NCBI RefSeq assembly: GCF_014898815.1
Contig: NW_026515430.1
Span: forward strand, 15,001 to 79,000
Origin: Panonychus citri
Taxonomy: Eukaryota; Arthropoda; Arachnida; Trombidiformes; Tetranychidae
DNA length: 64,000 nt
Direction: 5' to 3'
In this document: positions 10,741 to 23,516 of the stretch, piece after piece
How the letters are laid out: every line of letters starts with the position of its first letter
How positions within the stretch are numbered: the stretch's first letter is position 1
Notes under the pieces: model-generated
What the model was told of the DNA's origin: nothing
Database searches by the model: none
Seen by the model: only the letters and a program-made list of their open reading frames with translations
Made by a program: the position numbers and the translations under genes

Positions 10741-11328
10741 TGGTAAGACTATACTACAGCCCCCTACTCAGATTGTCTTGAAATTTTCTGGAGGTAGGCC
10801 TTACGTAGGTCTATATACATGTTGAGGGTTTTTTAGCGGAAACTTCTGTGGGCGGAGTTATTAGCATTTAAAAACATAAAATCCTTAAGAGGTCTATGTG
10901 CAGTTTAAACTTCTCGAAAATTGATTTTTTATGGAAGTGGGAGGTACCTAGCTTATGAAATTGACATATAGAATGGACTGTGCGCATGTTATATATGAAC
11001 TTTCAGGCATATCCCGTACTTCATCGGTATTTATAATGGGTTGAAAATAGTAAAAATACAGTTTTACACATATTCACAGATTGGATGCTCACATTTGGTT
11101 CAAAATTGATCAGAATTTTTGTCAAGGTCATTTCGGTCAACATTACCCAAAGTTCGGTTTTTCGGTGAAAATAGCTTGCCGGAGCCCTGTTAGCTTTATC
11201 CAGCAAGCACCACGAAGAGGTAGGGTTGGACTTTGCTGACCAATAGGTTAGGAATTTGCGAATGTTAGGTTAGGTCAGGAATTACTCCAGCAAATAGGTT
11301 AGGATTGCACCCCAGCTCGAGCGCAAGC

Positions 11329-12226
11329 TCATAGTGGCCAAGCCTCCCGAACCACTTTGACCAGGGCCTCGAATGGCTGACCGCTTTTTGAGGACCAACG
11401 TCTCCATTGGTACTCAATCAAGTGATCCGCGAAGTCTTCTTCAGGAATCCTTCTATTCCTGAAGAATACTCTCGCCGGACGCCAACAGGACTCAATTCGT
11501 TGATTATGAGTACCATTTCTTGGGTTCACAAAGTTTTCTTGGTGATTAACCCAATGATGCTCATACCCATGTTCCTCGAGCCCCGCATAGCCCCCGCCAG
11601 CCATCTGTGATGATGGTGTCATCAGCCACGTGGTCAACGATCATTGGGGTAAGAGTCTTGGAAGCTCGGGAGTTTCGGCGTAGATCCTCTGATCCGTCCT
11701 GGATCATGCCCAAGACCCAATGACCCGTGATGGTCCGTCCACGGTGGTACTTCCGCTGCCCAAACTTAGCCTCGTCCACCTGAACCACGCAGCCCGGACC
11801 ACCGATTTTCCCCCGATCATCCTGATCTTTTAAGTAGGCCGAGGTTATCGTTTCCCGGAGGCGACGATACCACTCGTCAGTGGTTCGGGGACTAACACCG
11901 GTCTCCCGATGGGTCTCCTCATAGGAAGCATCGCTGCTCCATTCGAACATGAGGCGAAGTGCAATGTCAAGGCTCAACTTCGAATTTTCGAAGATTGAGC
12001 CTGACGCTGCACTCACCTCTGCCTTATTGGAGCTGCGGTGCTGGGCATGTTTGGGGCACCAAAATGACCTAAACTTCCCCCTATTAGGGTTGAACCGCAT
12101 CGGTTCACGGTGTTGGCCACATTGAACGGAACTGAGGAGGAGTCCCGTAGATTGAGCCCATTCAATCGCCTCCTCCTTAGAACGCAGCACTTGCTGCTCG
12201 AGCCAGGTCCTGCTCCACGCAGACAT
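11329..12226 (-). pseudogene. Merlin (IS1595-like) transposase with one +1 frame break
   Basis: Start ATG at 12226 (MSAWSRTWLEQQ). An N-terminal region with two Cys pairs (QCGQH; WCPKHAQH) resembles the zinc-ribbon of this family. The DDE core follows: VVQVDEAKFGQRKYHRGR (first Asp), TIITDGW (second Asp), and NPRNGTHNQRIESCW (Glu, 36 residues on by my count). Within the G-run near 11586-11591 one extra G shifts frame. Removing one G joins ITDGWRG to YAGLEEHGYEHHWVNH, the expected family motif. Total about 298 residues, normal for Merlin. This is the only transposase in the window that could drive the GGNNNGAC-ended MITEs. Confidence 0.85.
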
Positions 12227-12228
12227 GA

Positions 12229-12500
12229 TGAGAGATCGAGAGAATGAGAGATTTTCGGATTGCGAGATTGAGATATTGAGATATTGAGAAATTGAGAAAT
12301 TGAGAGATTGAGATATTGAGAAATTGTGAGATTGAGAGATTGAGAGATTGAAAGATTGAGAGATTGAGAGATTGAGAGATTGAGAGATTGAGAGATTGAG
12401 AGATTGAGAGATTGAGAGATTGAGAGATTGAGAGATTGAGAGATTGAGAGATTGAGAGATTGAGAGATTGAGAGATTGAGAAATTCAGAGATTGAGAGAA
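12229..12500. repeat. Octamer microsatellite GAGATTGA
   Basis: About 30 copies of an 8 bp unit, degenerate at the left end and near perfect from 12350 to 12480. It lies directly upstream of the Merlin transposase start, so it would be in its 5' leader. The open frames reading SLNLSISQ are translations of it. Confidence 0.9.
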
Positions 12501-13322
12501 ACAACACAAACAAGAAGACTTGATTGAATGAGAAATAATGGTTAATATAATGACTTAAGTACTATTAGAAAAGACTCACTCAAGGTGCTCCCTCATGTAT
12601 ATGTGCTGCCATCTGGTTCAATGAATGCCAAGAAAATTTTTTTGCCTTGCCCCGCCCACTTCGAGGGGGCGTGGGCCCAAAAAATTTTCTTTGCATCCCT
12701 TCGGGGTGCTTTTATCATGATTCACTCCTTTTGCAGTATAAATACACTACCAATGTTGTAAAAGACAACAATATTGTTGCAATGTATTCAAGCAGAAATT
12801 TCATGGGACTATACGATATGAACATGTCTAATAAGATATACATCTAGTTGAAATGTCGCTCTGGCAATCTATTTTCACCGAAAAATTGAACTTTGGGTAA
12901 TATTGATTGAAATGACCTTGACTCATTTTCTGACCTTGACGAAAATTCTGATCAATTTTGAACCAAATGTGAGCATCCAATCTGTGAATATGTGTAAAAC
13001 TAAATTTTTGCTATTTTCAACCCATTATAAATACCGTTTGAAGTACAGGATATGCCTGAAAGTTCATATATAACATGCGCACAGTCCATTCTATATGTCA
13101 ATTTCATAAGCTAGGTACCTCCCACTTCCATAAAAAATCAATTTTCGAGAAGTTTAAACTGCACATAGACCTCTTAAGGATTTTATGTTTTTAAATGCTA
13201 ATAACTCCGCCCACAGAAGTTTTCGCTGAAAAACCCTCAACATGTATATAGAACTACATAAGGCCTACCTCCAAGAAAAATTTCAAGACAATCTGAGTAG
13301 GGGGCTGTAGTAAAGAATAGCC

Positions 13323-15220
13323 ATTGAATTATCTTCAAGTAATTCTGTGATAATAAAAAACACCCAATTAGCGCAGAAATGCTTTAGTTTCATTTATAAA
13401 GATAGATGGCAGCACTGCGAGCTCTTCAACCTTTACTTGTTCGTTAAAAAAATATCTATACATGTGTATAGATACTTTTGAGTCCAACAAAATAAGCAAA
13501 TTTGGATTTTTTGGCTATAATCTAGAATAGCCCCACCCTCTGATCTTCTCCAAACTTTTTCTGTGTATAGGTCTCTATATGAGTGTCATACATGTGCATG
13601 GATTTTGTGCGGAAACTTTTAGTTCAGAAGATAGAGCTAGCTAAAAGTCGATTTTTGCATAGAGGCTTATGGAGTAATAGGAAGTTTCATAGAATCATAC
13701 AGAATGACGCTGGAGAAATAATTTTTCACGCAAATATATTTGTCACTAACAGCACTATATAGACGAAGTAACGGACCTCTAGCTGTATTGGATCAGTACA
13801 ATATATGGCTTCAAAGTTGGATTTTCAATAGAATCATATGTAACCAGCGAACCATACATAGGATTCTTATAATATTTAGTACAGATGATTGTCAAGGTCA
13901 AATATAGTAGTCAAGGTCATTTCAAGGTTAAAGGAATAGTTTCACATTTTGACTGTTTTTGAATGGTTCATTCAGCTTAGAGTTGCTATCATGTGCTGTC
14001 ATGTGACTGTATTAGGGAGCTACTTGAACGAGATGGTGCTCTAAGAATGGTGTCTACCCATTCAAAGGTCTACTTCATCGTAGTACTGGCTGGGTAATGT
14101 CAACAGGACTCTGGTAATATGCGGTAAGTTTTACCACTTAAACACCTCTGCACTTAAACGGCGCGGCGAAAATTTTTTGACCCCTCCCCACCCCTCAAAT
14201 GGGCGTGGTCGCGTAGCGTAGTAACACCCAATTAGCGCAGAAATGCTTTAGTTTCATTTATAAAGATAGATGGCAGCACTGCGAGCTCTTCAACCTTTAC
14301 TTGTTCGTTAAAAAAATATCTATACATGTGTATAGATACTTTTGAGTCCAACAAAATAAGCAAATTTGGATTTTTTGGCTATAATCTAGAATAGCCCCAC
14401 CCTCCGATCTTCTCCAAACTTTTTCTGTGTATAGGTCTCTATATGAGTGTCATACATGTGTATGGATTTTGTGCGGAAACTCTTAGTTCAGAAGATACAG
14501 CTAGCTAAAAGTCGATTTTTGCATAGAGGCTTATGGAGTAATAGGAAGTTTCATAGAATCATACAGAATGACGCTGGAGAAATAATTTTTCTAGCAAATA
14601 TATTTGTCACCTACAGCACTACACAGACGAAATTATAGACCTCTAGTTGTATTGGATCAGTACAATATCTGGCTTCAAAGTTGGATTTTCAATAGAATCA
14701 TATGTAACTAATGAACCATACATCCGATTCTTATAATATTTAGTACAGATGATTGTCAAGGTCAAATATACTAGTCAAGGTCATTTCAAGGTTAAAGGAA
14801 TAGTTTCACATTTTGACTGTTTTGAATGGTTCATTCAGCTTAGAGTTGCTATCATGTGCTGTCATGTGACTGTATTAGAGCTACTTGAACGAGATGGTGC
14901 TCTAAGAATGGTGTCTACCCATTCAAAGGTCTACTTCATCGTAGTACTGGCTGGGTAATGTCAACAGGACTCTGGTAATATGCGGTAAGTTTTACCACTT
15001 AAACACCTCTGCACTAAACGGCGCGGCAAAATTTTTGACCTCACCCCTCAAATGGGCGTGGTCGCGTAGCGTAACACCAATTAGCGCAGAAATGCTTTAG
15101 TTTCATTTATAAAGATAGATGGCAGCACTGCGAGCTCTTCAACCTTTACTTGTTCGTTAAAAAAATATCTATACATGTGTATAGATACTTTTGAGTCCAA
15201 CAAAATAAGCAAATTTGGAT
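13323..15220. repeat. Tandem duplication of about 860 bp units with half a Merlin-type end
   Basis: Units start near 13366, 14227 and 15074 (partial), each beginning CACCCAATTAGCGCAGAAAT. Inside, GGCTATAATCTAGAATAGCC (near 13513 and 14380) looks like a Merlin-type terminus. It is followed by TCAAGGTCA pairs (13892 and 13911; 14756 and 14775) and by a GC-rich core (CAAATGGGCGTGGTCGCG). The opposite half of the element is missing, so the tandem unit is a half-element fused to macrosatellite sequence. Second and third copies carry small deletions. Confidence 0.7.
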
Positions 15221-16074
15221 TTTTTCCCTCTGATGCTATATCTCCACTCTGGTTTCGTTTTTCACTCTCTTATGCTATATCTTCATTCTAATGGCAGCCA
15301 AGTTTAGTCTAGGCAAATTGTTGAAAAAAAATCTATACATGTGTATAGATACTTTTGAGTCCAACAAACTCAACAAATTTGGATTTTTTTCACTTTGATG
15401 CTATATCTCCACTCTGATGCTATATCTCCACTCTGGTTTCGTTTTTCACTCTCTTATGCTATATCTTCATTCTAATAACAGCCATGTTTAGTAGAAGCAA
15501 ATTGCTAAAAAAAATATCTATACATGTGAATAGATACTTTGTTGCCCAACAAACTCAGCAAATTTGGATTTTTCTCCACTCTGATTCTATATCTGATCTC
15601 TACGTATCATTTTTAAAGAAATATAGAGAGAAAGAGCAAGGTCCAAAAATCATAGTTTATTAAATTGAATTATATTCAAGTATTTCTGTGATAATAAAAA
15701 ACACCATTAGGATATTATATCATTTAAATCTAACCACACTTGTTGTTTTAATTGTTTCTAATTAATATCATCGTAAGGAAACAAAGAGAGAAAACAAGGT
15801 CCAAAGATCATAGTTTATTTTATTGAATTATCTTCAAATAATTCTAATCAAAAACAATTAGCGTAGAAATGCTTTAGTTTCATTGATAGAGATAGATGGC
15901 AGCACTGCGAGCTCTTCAACCTTTACCTGTTCGTTACTTAAGCTACACGATCAATTTTTTTATTTATGGTATAAGTTTTACTTTCGTCGTTAAACATAAG
16001 TTTAATTTATTTTCTTCCGTTAGTAATCATTTTTCCTTTCTAAAGTTTGATAATTGTGCTTCAATAGCATAAAT

Positions 16075-16089
16075 ATGCTTCATCAAAAT

Positions 16090-16130
<41 letters not shown>

Positions 16131-16618
16131 GCGACAGCGACAGCGACGGCGACAGCGACAACGACGGCGACAACGACGGCGACGGCGACGCGACGGCGAC
16201 AGCGACAGCGACAACGACAGCGACGGCGACAGCGACAACGACGACGACAGCGACAACGACAGCGACAGCAACGACAACGACAACGACAACGACAGCGACG
16301 ACAACGACAACGCTACAACGACAACGACAACGACATGGATTGCCAACAATAAGCAAATATGAATATCGAAGCCATGGACGTTGATTCGCAGTCTGACTCG
16401 GATGTATCAATAGTGTTTCATCAATACACTCAGACCACTCTACAGGTTACCGTGCTGATGATGAAAGTAATGAGGGTGGATCAACACTCGGTGACGATGA
16501 ATCAAGTTTCAAAGAGATAAGAGAAAGATTGCCAAACAATAAATTGGAAAATATAAATATCGAAGCCATGGACGTTGATTTACAGTCTGACTCTGATGTA
16601 TCGATGCTTAGTGTTTAG
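16075..16618 (+). pseudogene. RQ-repeat ORF, unit 1, frameshifted
   Basis: Starts MLHQNRQRQ like the intact copies, but its hexamer run (16088-16334) has CAGCGA and CGACGG variants. After the run it goes out of frame (WIANNK), and further small deletions follow. The tail motif NIEAMDVD and final SDVSMLSV stop near 16618 remain recognisable in other frames. Confidence 0.7.
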
Positions 16619-17784
16619 TCAATACACTAAGACCACTGCATCAATAAATAAAATTGCTTAATAAATTAAAAATATTGAGTCCAATTTTTAGTTTCAAAAA
16701 CCTTTTTTTGATAATCAGTAATTAGGTAAGACTTTGATATACGCCCGTTGAGTTAGAGGGCTAAAATTTTTTGTGTAAATATTCCATATCAAACTACGTA
16801 ATATGTGTGACTATAGAATTGCAGAAAGATCATAGTTTATTATACTGGGATTTTATATCATTCTAATCTAACCACACTTGTTGTTTTGAGTCCAACAAAC
16901 TCAGCAAATTTGGATTTTTTCACTCTGATGCTATATCTCAACTCTGGTTTCGTTTTTATCTCTCTTATGCTATATCTTCATTCTAATGGCAGCCAAGTTT
17001 AGTCTAAGCAAATTGTTGAAAAAAAATCTATACATGTGTATAGATACTTTTGAGTCCAACAAACTCAACAAATTTGGATTTTTTTCACTTTGATGCTATA
17101 TCTCCACTCTGATGCTATATCTCCACTCTGGTTTCGTTTTTCACTCTCTTATGCTATATCTTCATTCTAATAACAGCCATGTTTAGTAGAAGCAAATTGC
17201 TAAAAAAAATATCTATACATGTGTATAGATACTTTGTTGTAACAAACTCAGCAAATTTGGATTTTCTCCTCTGATTCTATATCTGATCTCTACGTATCAT
17301 TTTTAAAGAAATATAGAGAGAAAGAGCAAGGTCCAAAAATCATAGTTTATTAAATTGAATTATATTCAAGTATTTCTGTGATAATAAAAAACACCCCATT
17401 AGGATATTATATCATTTAAATCTAACCACACTTGTTGTTTTAATAATTTCGCTAATTAATATCATCGTAAGGAAACAAAGAGAGAAAGAACAAGGTCCAA
17501 AGATCATAGTTTATTTTATTGAATTATCTTCAAGTAATTCTGTGATAATCAAAAACACCCAATTAGCGTAGAAATGCTTTAGTTTCATTGATAGAGATAG
17601 ATGGCAGCACTACGAGCTCTTCAACCTTTACCTGTTCGTTACTTAAGCAGCTACACGATCAATTTTTTTTTATTTATGGTATAAGTTTTACTTTCGTCGT
17701 TAAACATAAGTTTAATTTATTTTCTTCCGTTAGTAATCATTTTTCCTTTCTAAAGTTTGATAATTGTGCTTCAATAGCATAAAT

Positions 17785-18255
<471 letters not shown>

Positions 18256-19359
18256 TTAATACTCTAAGACCACTCCACCAATAAATGAAATTGCTTAATA
18301 AATAAAAAAGATTGAGTCCGCTTTTTAGTTTCAAAAACCTTTTTTTGATAATCAGTAATTAGTTAAGACTTTGATATACGTCCGTTGAGCTAGAGTTCTG
18401 AAATTTTTTGTGTAAATATTCCATATCAAACTACATAATATATGTGAGTATAAAATTTCGGAAAGATCATAGTTTATTATACTAGGATTTGCTATCATTG
18501 AAATCTAACCACACTTGTTGTTTTGTCCAACAAACTCAAAATTTGGATTTTTCACTCTGATGCTATATCTCAACTCTGGTTTCGTTTTATCTCTTATGCT
18601 ATATCTTCATTATTAACAAAGTTTAGTCTAAGCAAATTGTTGAAAAAAATCTATACATGTGTATAGATACTTTTAGAGTCCAACAAACTCAACAAATTTG
18701 GATTTTTTCACTTTGATGCTATATCTCACTCTGATGCTATATCTCCACTCTGGTTTCGTTTTCACTCTCTTATGCTATATCTTCATTCTAATAACAGCCA
18801 TGTTTAGTAGAAGCAAATTGCTAAAAAAAATATCCATACATGTGTATTGATACTTTCAACAAACTCTTGGTGGATTTTCACTCTGATTCTATATCTGATC
18901 TCTACGTATCATTTTTAAAAAATATAGAGAAGAGCAAGGTCCAAAATCATAGTTTATTAAATTGAATTATATTCAAGTATTTCTGTGATAATAAAAAACA
19001 CCCCATTAGGATATTATATCATTTAAATCTAACCACACTTGTTGTTTTAATTGTTTCGCTAATTAATATCATCGTAAGGAAACAAAGAGAGAAAGAACAA
19101 GGTCCAAAGATCATAGTTTATTTTATTGAATTATCTTCAAGTAATTCTGTGATAATCAAAAACAATTAATTAGCGTAGAAATGCTTTCATTGATGAGATA
19201 GATGGCAGCTCAACACTTACCTTTCGTTGTTAAGCAGCTACACGATCAATTTTTTTTATTTATGGTATAAGTTTTACTTTCGTCGTTAAACATAAGTTTA
19301 ATTTATTTTCTTCCGTTAGTAATCATTTTCCTTTCTAAAGTTTGAAGTGCTTCAATATT

Positions 19360-19453
19360 AATAATATCAAAATCGACAACGACAACGACAACGACAGCAA
19401 CGACGACAACGACAACGACAGCGACACGACAGCAACGGCAACGACAACGACAG

Positions 19454-19496
<43 letters not shown>

Positions 19497-19806
19497 TACA
19501 ACGACAACGACAACGACAACGACATGGATTGCCAAACAATAAATCGGCAAATATGAATATCGAAGCCATGGACGTTGATTCGCAGTCTGACTCGGATGTA
19601 TCATGTAGTGTTTCATCAATACACTCAGACCACTCTACAGGTTACCGTGCTGATGATGAAAGTAATGAAGGTGAATCAACACTCTGACGATATGTCAAGT
19701 TTCAAAATGATAAGAGAAGATTGCCAGCGCATAAATCGGCAAATATGAATATCGAAGCCATGGACGTTGATTTACAGTCTGACTCTGATGTATCGATGCA
19801 GTGTTT
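19360..19806 (+). pseudogene. RQ-repeat ORF, unit 3, multiply frameshifted
   Basis: Same layout as unit 2, but the region before the hexamer run lacks the ATGCTTCATC start. One- to three-base deletions interrupt the run (CGACACGACAGC) and the acidic tail (ATGTATCATGTAGTG). All reading frames are short. Confidence 0.7.
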
Positions 19807-20925
19807 AGTCAATACACTAAGACCACTGCATCAATAAATTTGCTTAATAAATTAAAATATTGAGTCCAATTTTAGTTTCAAAACCTTTTTGATAATCAGT
19901 AATTAGGTAAGACTTTGATATACGCCCGTTGAGTTAGAGGGCTAAAATTTTTGTAAATATTCCATATCAAACTACGTGTATATGTGACTATAGAATTTCA
20001 GAAAGATCATAGTTTATTATACTGGATTTTATATCATTCTAATCTAACCACACTTGTTGTTTTGAGTCCAACAAACTCAGCAAATTTGGATTTTTCACTC
20101 TGATGCTATATCTCAACTCTGGTTTCGTTTTATCTCTCTTATGCTATATCTTCATTCTAATAACAGCCAAGTTTAGTCTAAGCAAATTGTTGAAAAAAAT
20201 CTATACATGTGTAGATACTTTTGAGTCAACAAACTCAACAAATTTGGATTTTTTCACTTTGATGCTATATCTCACTCTGATGCTATATCTCCTCTGGTTT
20301 CGTTTTCACTCTCTTATGCTATATCTTCATTCTAATAACAGCCATGTTTAGTAGAAGCAAATTGCTAAAAAATATCTATACATGTGTATAGATACTTTGT
20401 TGCCAACAAACTCAGCAAATTTGGATTTTCTCTCTGATTCTATATCTGATCTCTACGTATCATTTTAAAGAAATATAGAGAGAAGAGCAAGGTCCAAAAT
20501 CATAGTTTATTAAATTGAATTATATTCAAGTATTTCTGTGATAATAAAAACACCCCATTAGGATATTATATCATTTAAATCTAACCACACTTGTTGTTTT
20601 AATTGTTTCGCTAATTAATATCATCGTGAAACAAAGAGAGAACAAGGTCCAAAGATCATAGTTTATTTTATTGAATTATCTTCAAGTAATTCTGTGATAA
20701 TCAAAAACACCCAATTAGCGTAGAACTTTAGTTTCATTGATAGAGATAGATGGCAGCACTGAGCTCTTCAACCTTTACCTGTTCGTTACTTAAGCTACGA
20801 TCAATTTTTTTATTTATGGTATAAGTTTTACTTTCGTCGTTAAACATAAGTTTAATTTATTTTCTTCCGTTAGTAATCATTTTCCTTTCTAAAGTTTGAA
20901 AATTGTGGCTAGTATATGCTTCAAT

Positions 20926-21372
<447 letters not shown>

Positions 21373-22517
21373 TCAATACACTAAGACCACTGCATCAATA
21401 AATAAAATTGCTTAATAAATTAAAAATATTGAGTCCAATTTTAGTTTCAAAACCTTTTTGATAATCAGTAATTAGGTAAGACTTTGATATACGCCCGTTG
21501 AGTTAGGGCTAAAATTTTTGTAAATATTCCATATCAAACTACGTAATATGTGTGACTATAGAACAGAAAGATCATAGTTTATTATACTGGGATTTTATAT
21601 CATTCTAATCTAACCACACTTGTTGTTTTAGGTCCAACAAACTCAAATTTGGATTTTTTCACTTTGATGCTATATCTCCACTCTGATGTTATATCTCCAC
21701 TCTATTTCTGTTTTCATTCTCTTTTGCTAAATGTTAATTCTTATGTTAGCCAAGTTCAGTAAAAACAAATTGTAAAAAAGTATTTATACATGTGTGTAGA
21801 TACTTTTGAGTCCAACAAGCTAAGCAAATTTGGATTGCTTTTCCATTCTTATGCTATATCTCCACTCTGATGCTATATCTCCACTCTGGTTTCGTTTTCA
21901 CTCTCTTATATATCTTCATTCTAATAACAGCCATGTTTAGTAGAAAATTGCTAAAAAATATCTATACATGTGTATAGATACTTTGTTGTAACAAACTCAG
22001 CAAATTTGGATTTTCTCCTCTGATTCTATATCTGATCTCTACGTATCATTTTAAAGAAATATAGAGAGAAGAGCAAGGTCCAAAATAGTTTATTAAATTG
22101 AATTATATTCAAGTATTTCTGTGATAATAAAAACACCCCATTAGGATATTATATCATTTAAATCTAACCACACTTGTTGTTTTAATTGTTTCGCTAATTA
22201 ATATCATCGTAAGAAACAAAGAGAGAAAGAACAAGGTCCAAAGATCATAGTTTATTTGAATTATCTTCAAGTAATTCTGTGATAATCAAAACACCCAATT
22301 AGCGTAGAAATGCTTTAGTTTCATTGATAGAGATAGATGGCAGCACTGCGAGCTCTTCAACCTTTACCTGTTCGTTGCTTAAGCTACACGATCAATTTTT
22401 TTATTTATGGTATAAGTTTTACTTTCGTCGTTAAACATAAGTTTAATTTATTTTCTTCCGTTAGTAATCATTTTCCTTTCTAAAGTTTGAAAATTGTGCT
22501 TCAATAGCATAAATATG

Positions 22518-22545
22518 CTTCATCAAAACAACGACAACGACAACG

Positions 22546-22593
<48 letters not shown>

Positions 22594-22630
22594 GCGACAA
22601 CGACAGCGACAACGACAGCGACAACGACAG

Positions 22631-22665
<35 letters not shown>

Positions 22666-22950
22666 TGGATTGCCAAACAATAAATCGGCAAATATGAATA
22701 TCGAAGCCATGGACGTTGCGGTCTGACTCGGATATATCAATGCTTAGTGTTTCATCAGCACTCAGACCACTCTACAGGTTACCGTGCTGATGATGAAAGT
22801 AATGAAGGTGAATCAACACTCGGTGACGATATGTCAAGTTTCAAAATGATAAGAGAAAGATTGCCAGCGCATAAATCGGCAAATATGAATATCGAAGCCA
22901 TGGACGTTGATTTACAGTCTGACTCTGATGTATCGATGCTTAGTGTTTAG
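22518..22950 (+). pseudogene. RQ-repeat ORF, unit 5, frameshifted
   Basis: ATGCTTCATCAAAA is present but the first bases of the repeat are deleted, so translation enters the Asp-Asn frame. The second half (22747-22950) is open in the conserved frame and ends SDSDVSMLSV. Confidence 0.7.
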
Positions 22951-23516
22951 TCAATACACTAAGACCACTGCATCAATAAATAAAATTGCTTAATAAATTA
23001 AAATATTGAGTCCAATTTTTAGTTTCAAAACCTTTTTGATAATCAGTAATTAGGTAAGACTTTGATATACGCCCGTTGAGTTAGAGGGCTAAAATTTTTT
23101 GTGTAAATATTCCATATCAAACTACGTAATATGTGTGACTATAGAATTGCAGAAAGATCATAGTTTATTATACTGGGATTTTATATCATTCTAATCTAAC
23201 CACACTTGTTGTTTTGAGTCCAACAAACTCAGCAAATTTGGATTTTTTTCACTTTGATGCTATATCTCCACTCTGATGCTATATCTCCACTCTGGTTTCG
23301 TTTTTCACTCTCTTATGCTATATCTTCATTCTAATGGCAGCCAAGTTTAGTCTAAGCAAATTGTTGAAAAAAAATCTATACATGTGTATAGATACTTTTG
23401 AGTCCAACAAGCTAAACAAATTTGGATTGCTTTTTCATTCTTATGCTATATCTCCACTCTGATGTTATATCTCCACTCTGGTTTCGTTTTCACTCTCTTA
23501 TGCTATATCTTCATTC

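Larger units (their letters stand above)
10742..13322. mobile_element. Merlin DNA transposon with about 450 bp TIRs
   Basis: The left end GGTAAGACTATACTACAGCC at 10742 and the right end GGCTGTAGTAAAGAATAGCC at 13322 are inverted. The homology extends to about 11190 on the left and about 12855 on the right. The element encodes an IS1595/Merlin-family transposase on the minus strand. TCAAGGTCA motifs lie in the inner TIRs (11122; reverse complement at 12913 and 12931). A GC-rich block with GCCCACTTCGAGGGGGCGTG lies near 12654. No 8 bp target duplication is visible (TTAACTTT against ATTGAATT), so a flank has been rearranged. Confidence 0.85.

Noticed and set aside
11329..12226. Bacterial contamination or recent transfer, because the transposase resembles IS1595
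   Set aside because: Merlin is a known eukaryotic relative of IS1016/IS1595. Long TIRs and related MITEs in the same window show it is resident.
17601..17678. Presequence-like exon (MAALRALQPLPVRYLSSY) spliced to the RQ ORF
   Set aside because: A donor at 17679 and an acceptor at 17777 exist, but joining them puts the hexamers in the Thr frame, which stops soon after. The RQ frame is not reached.
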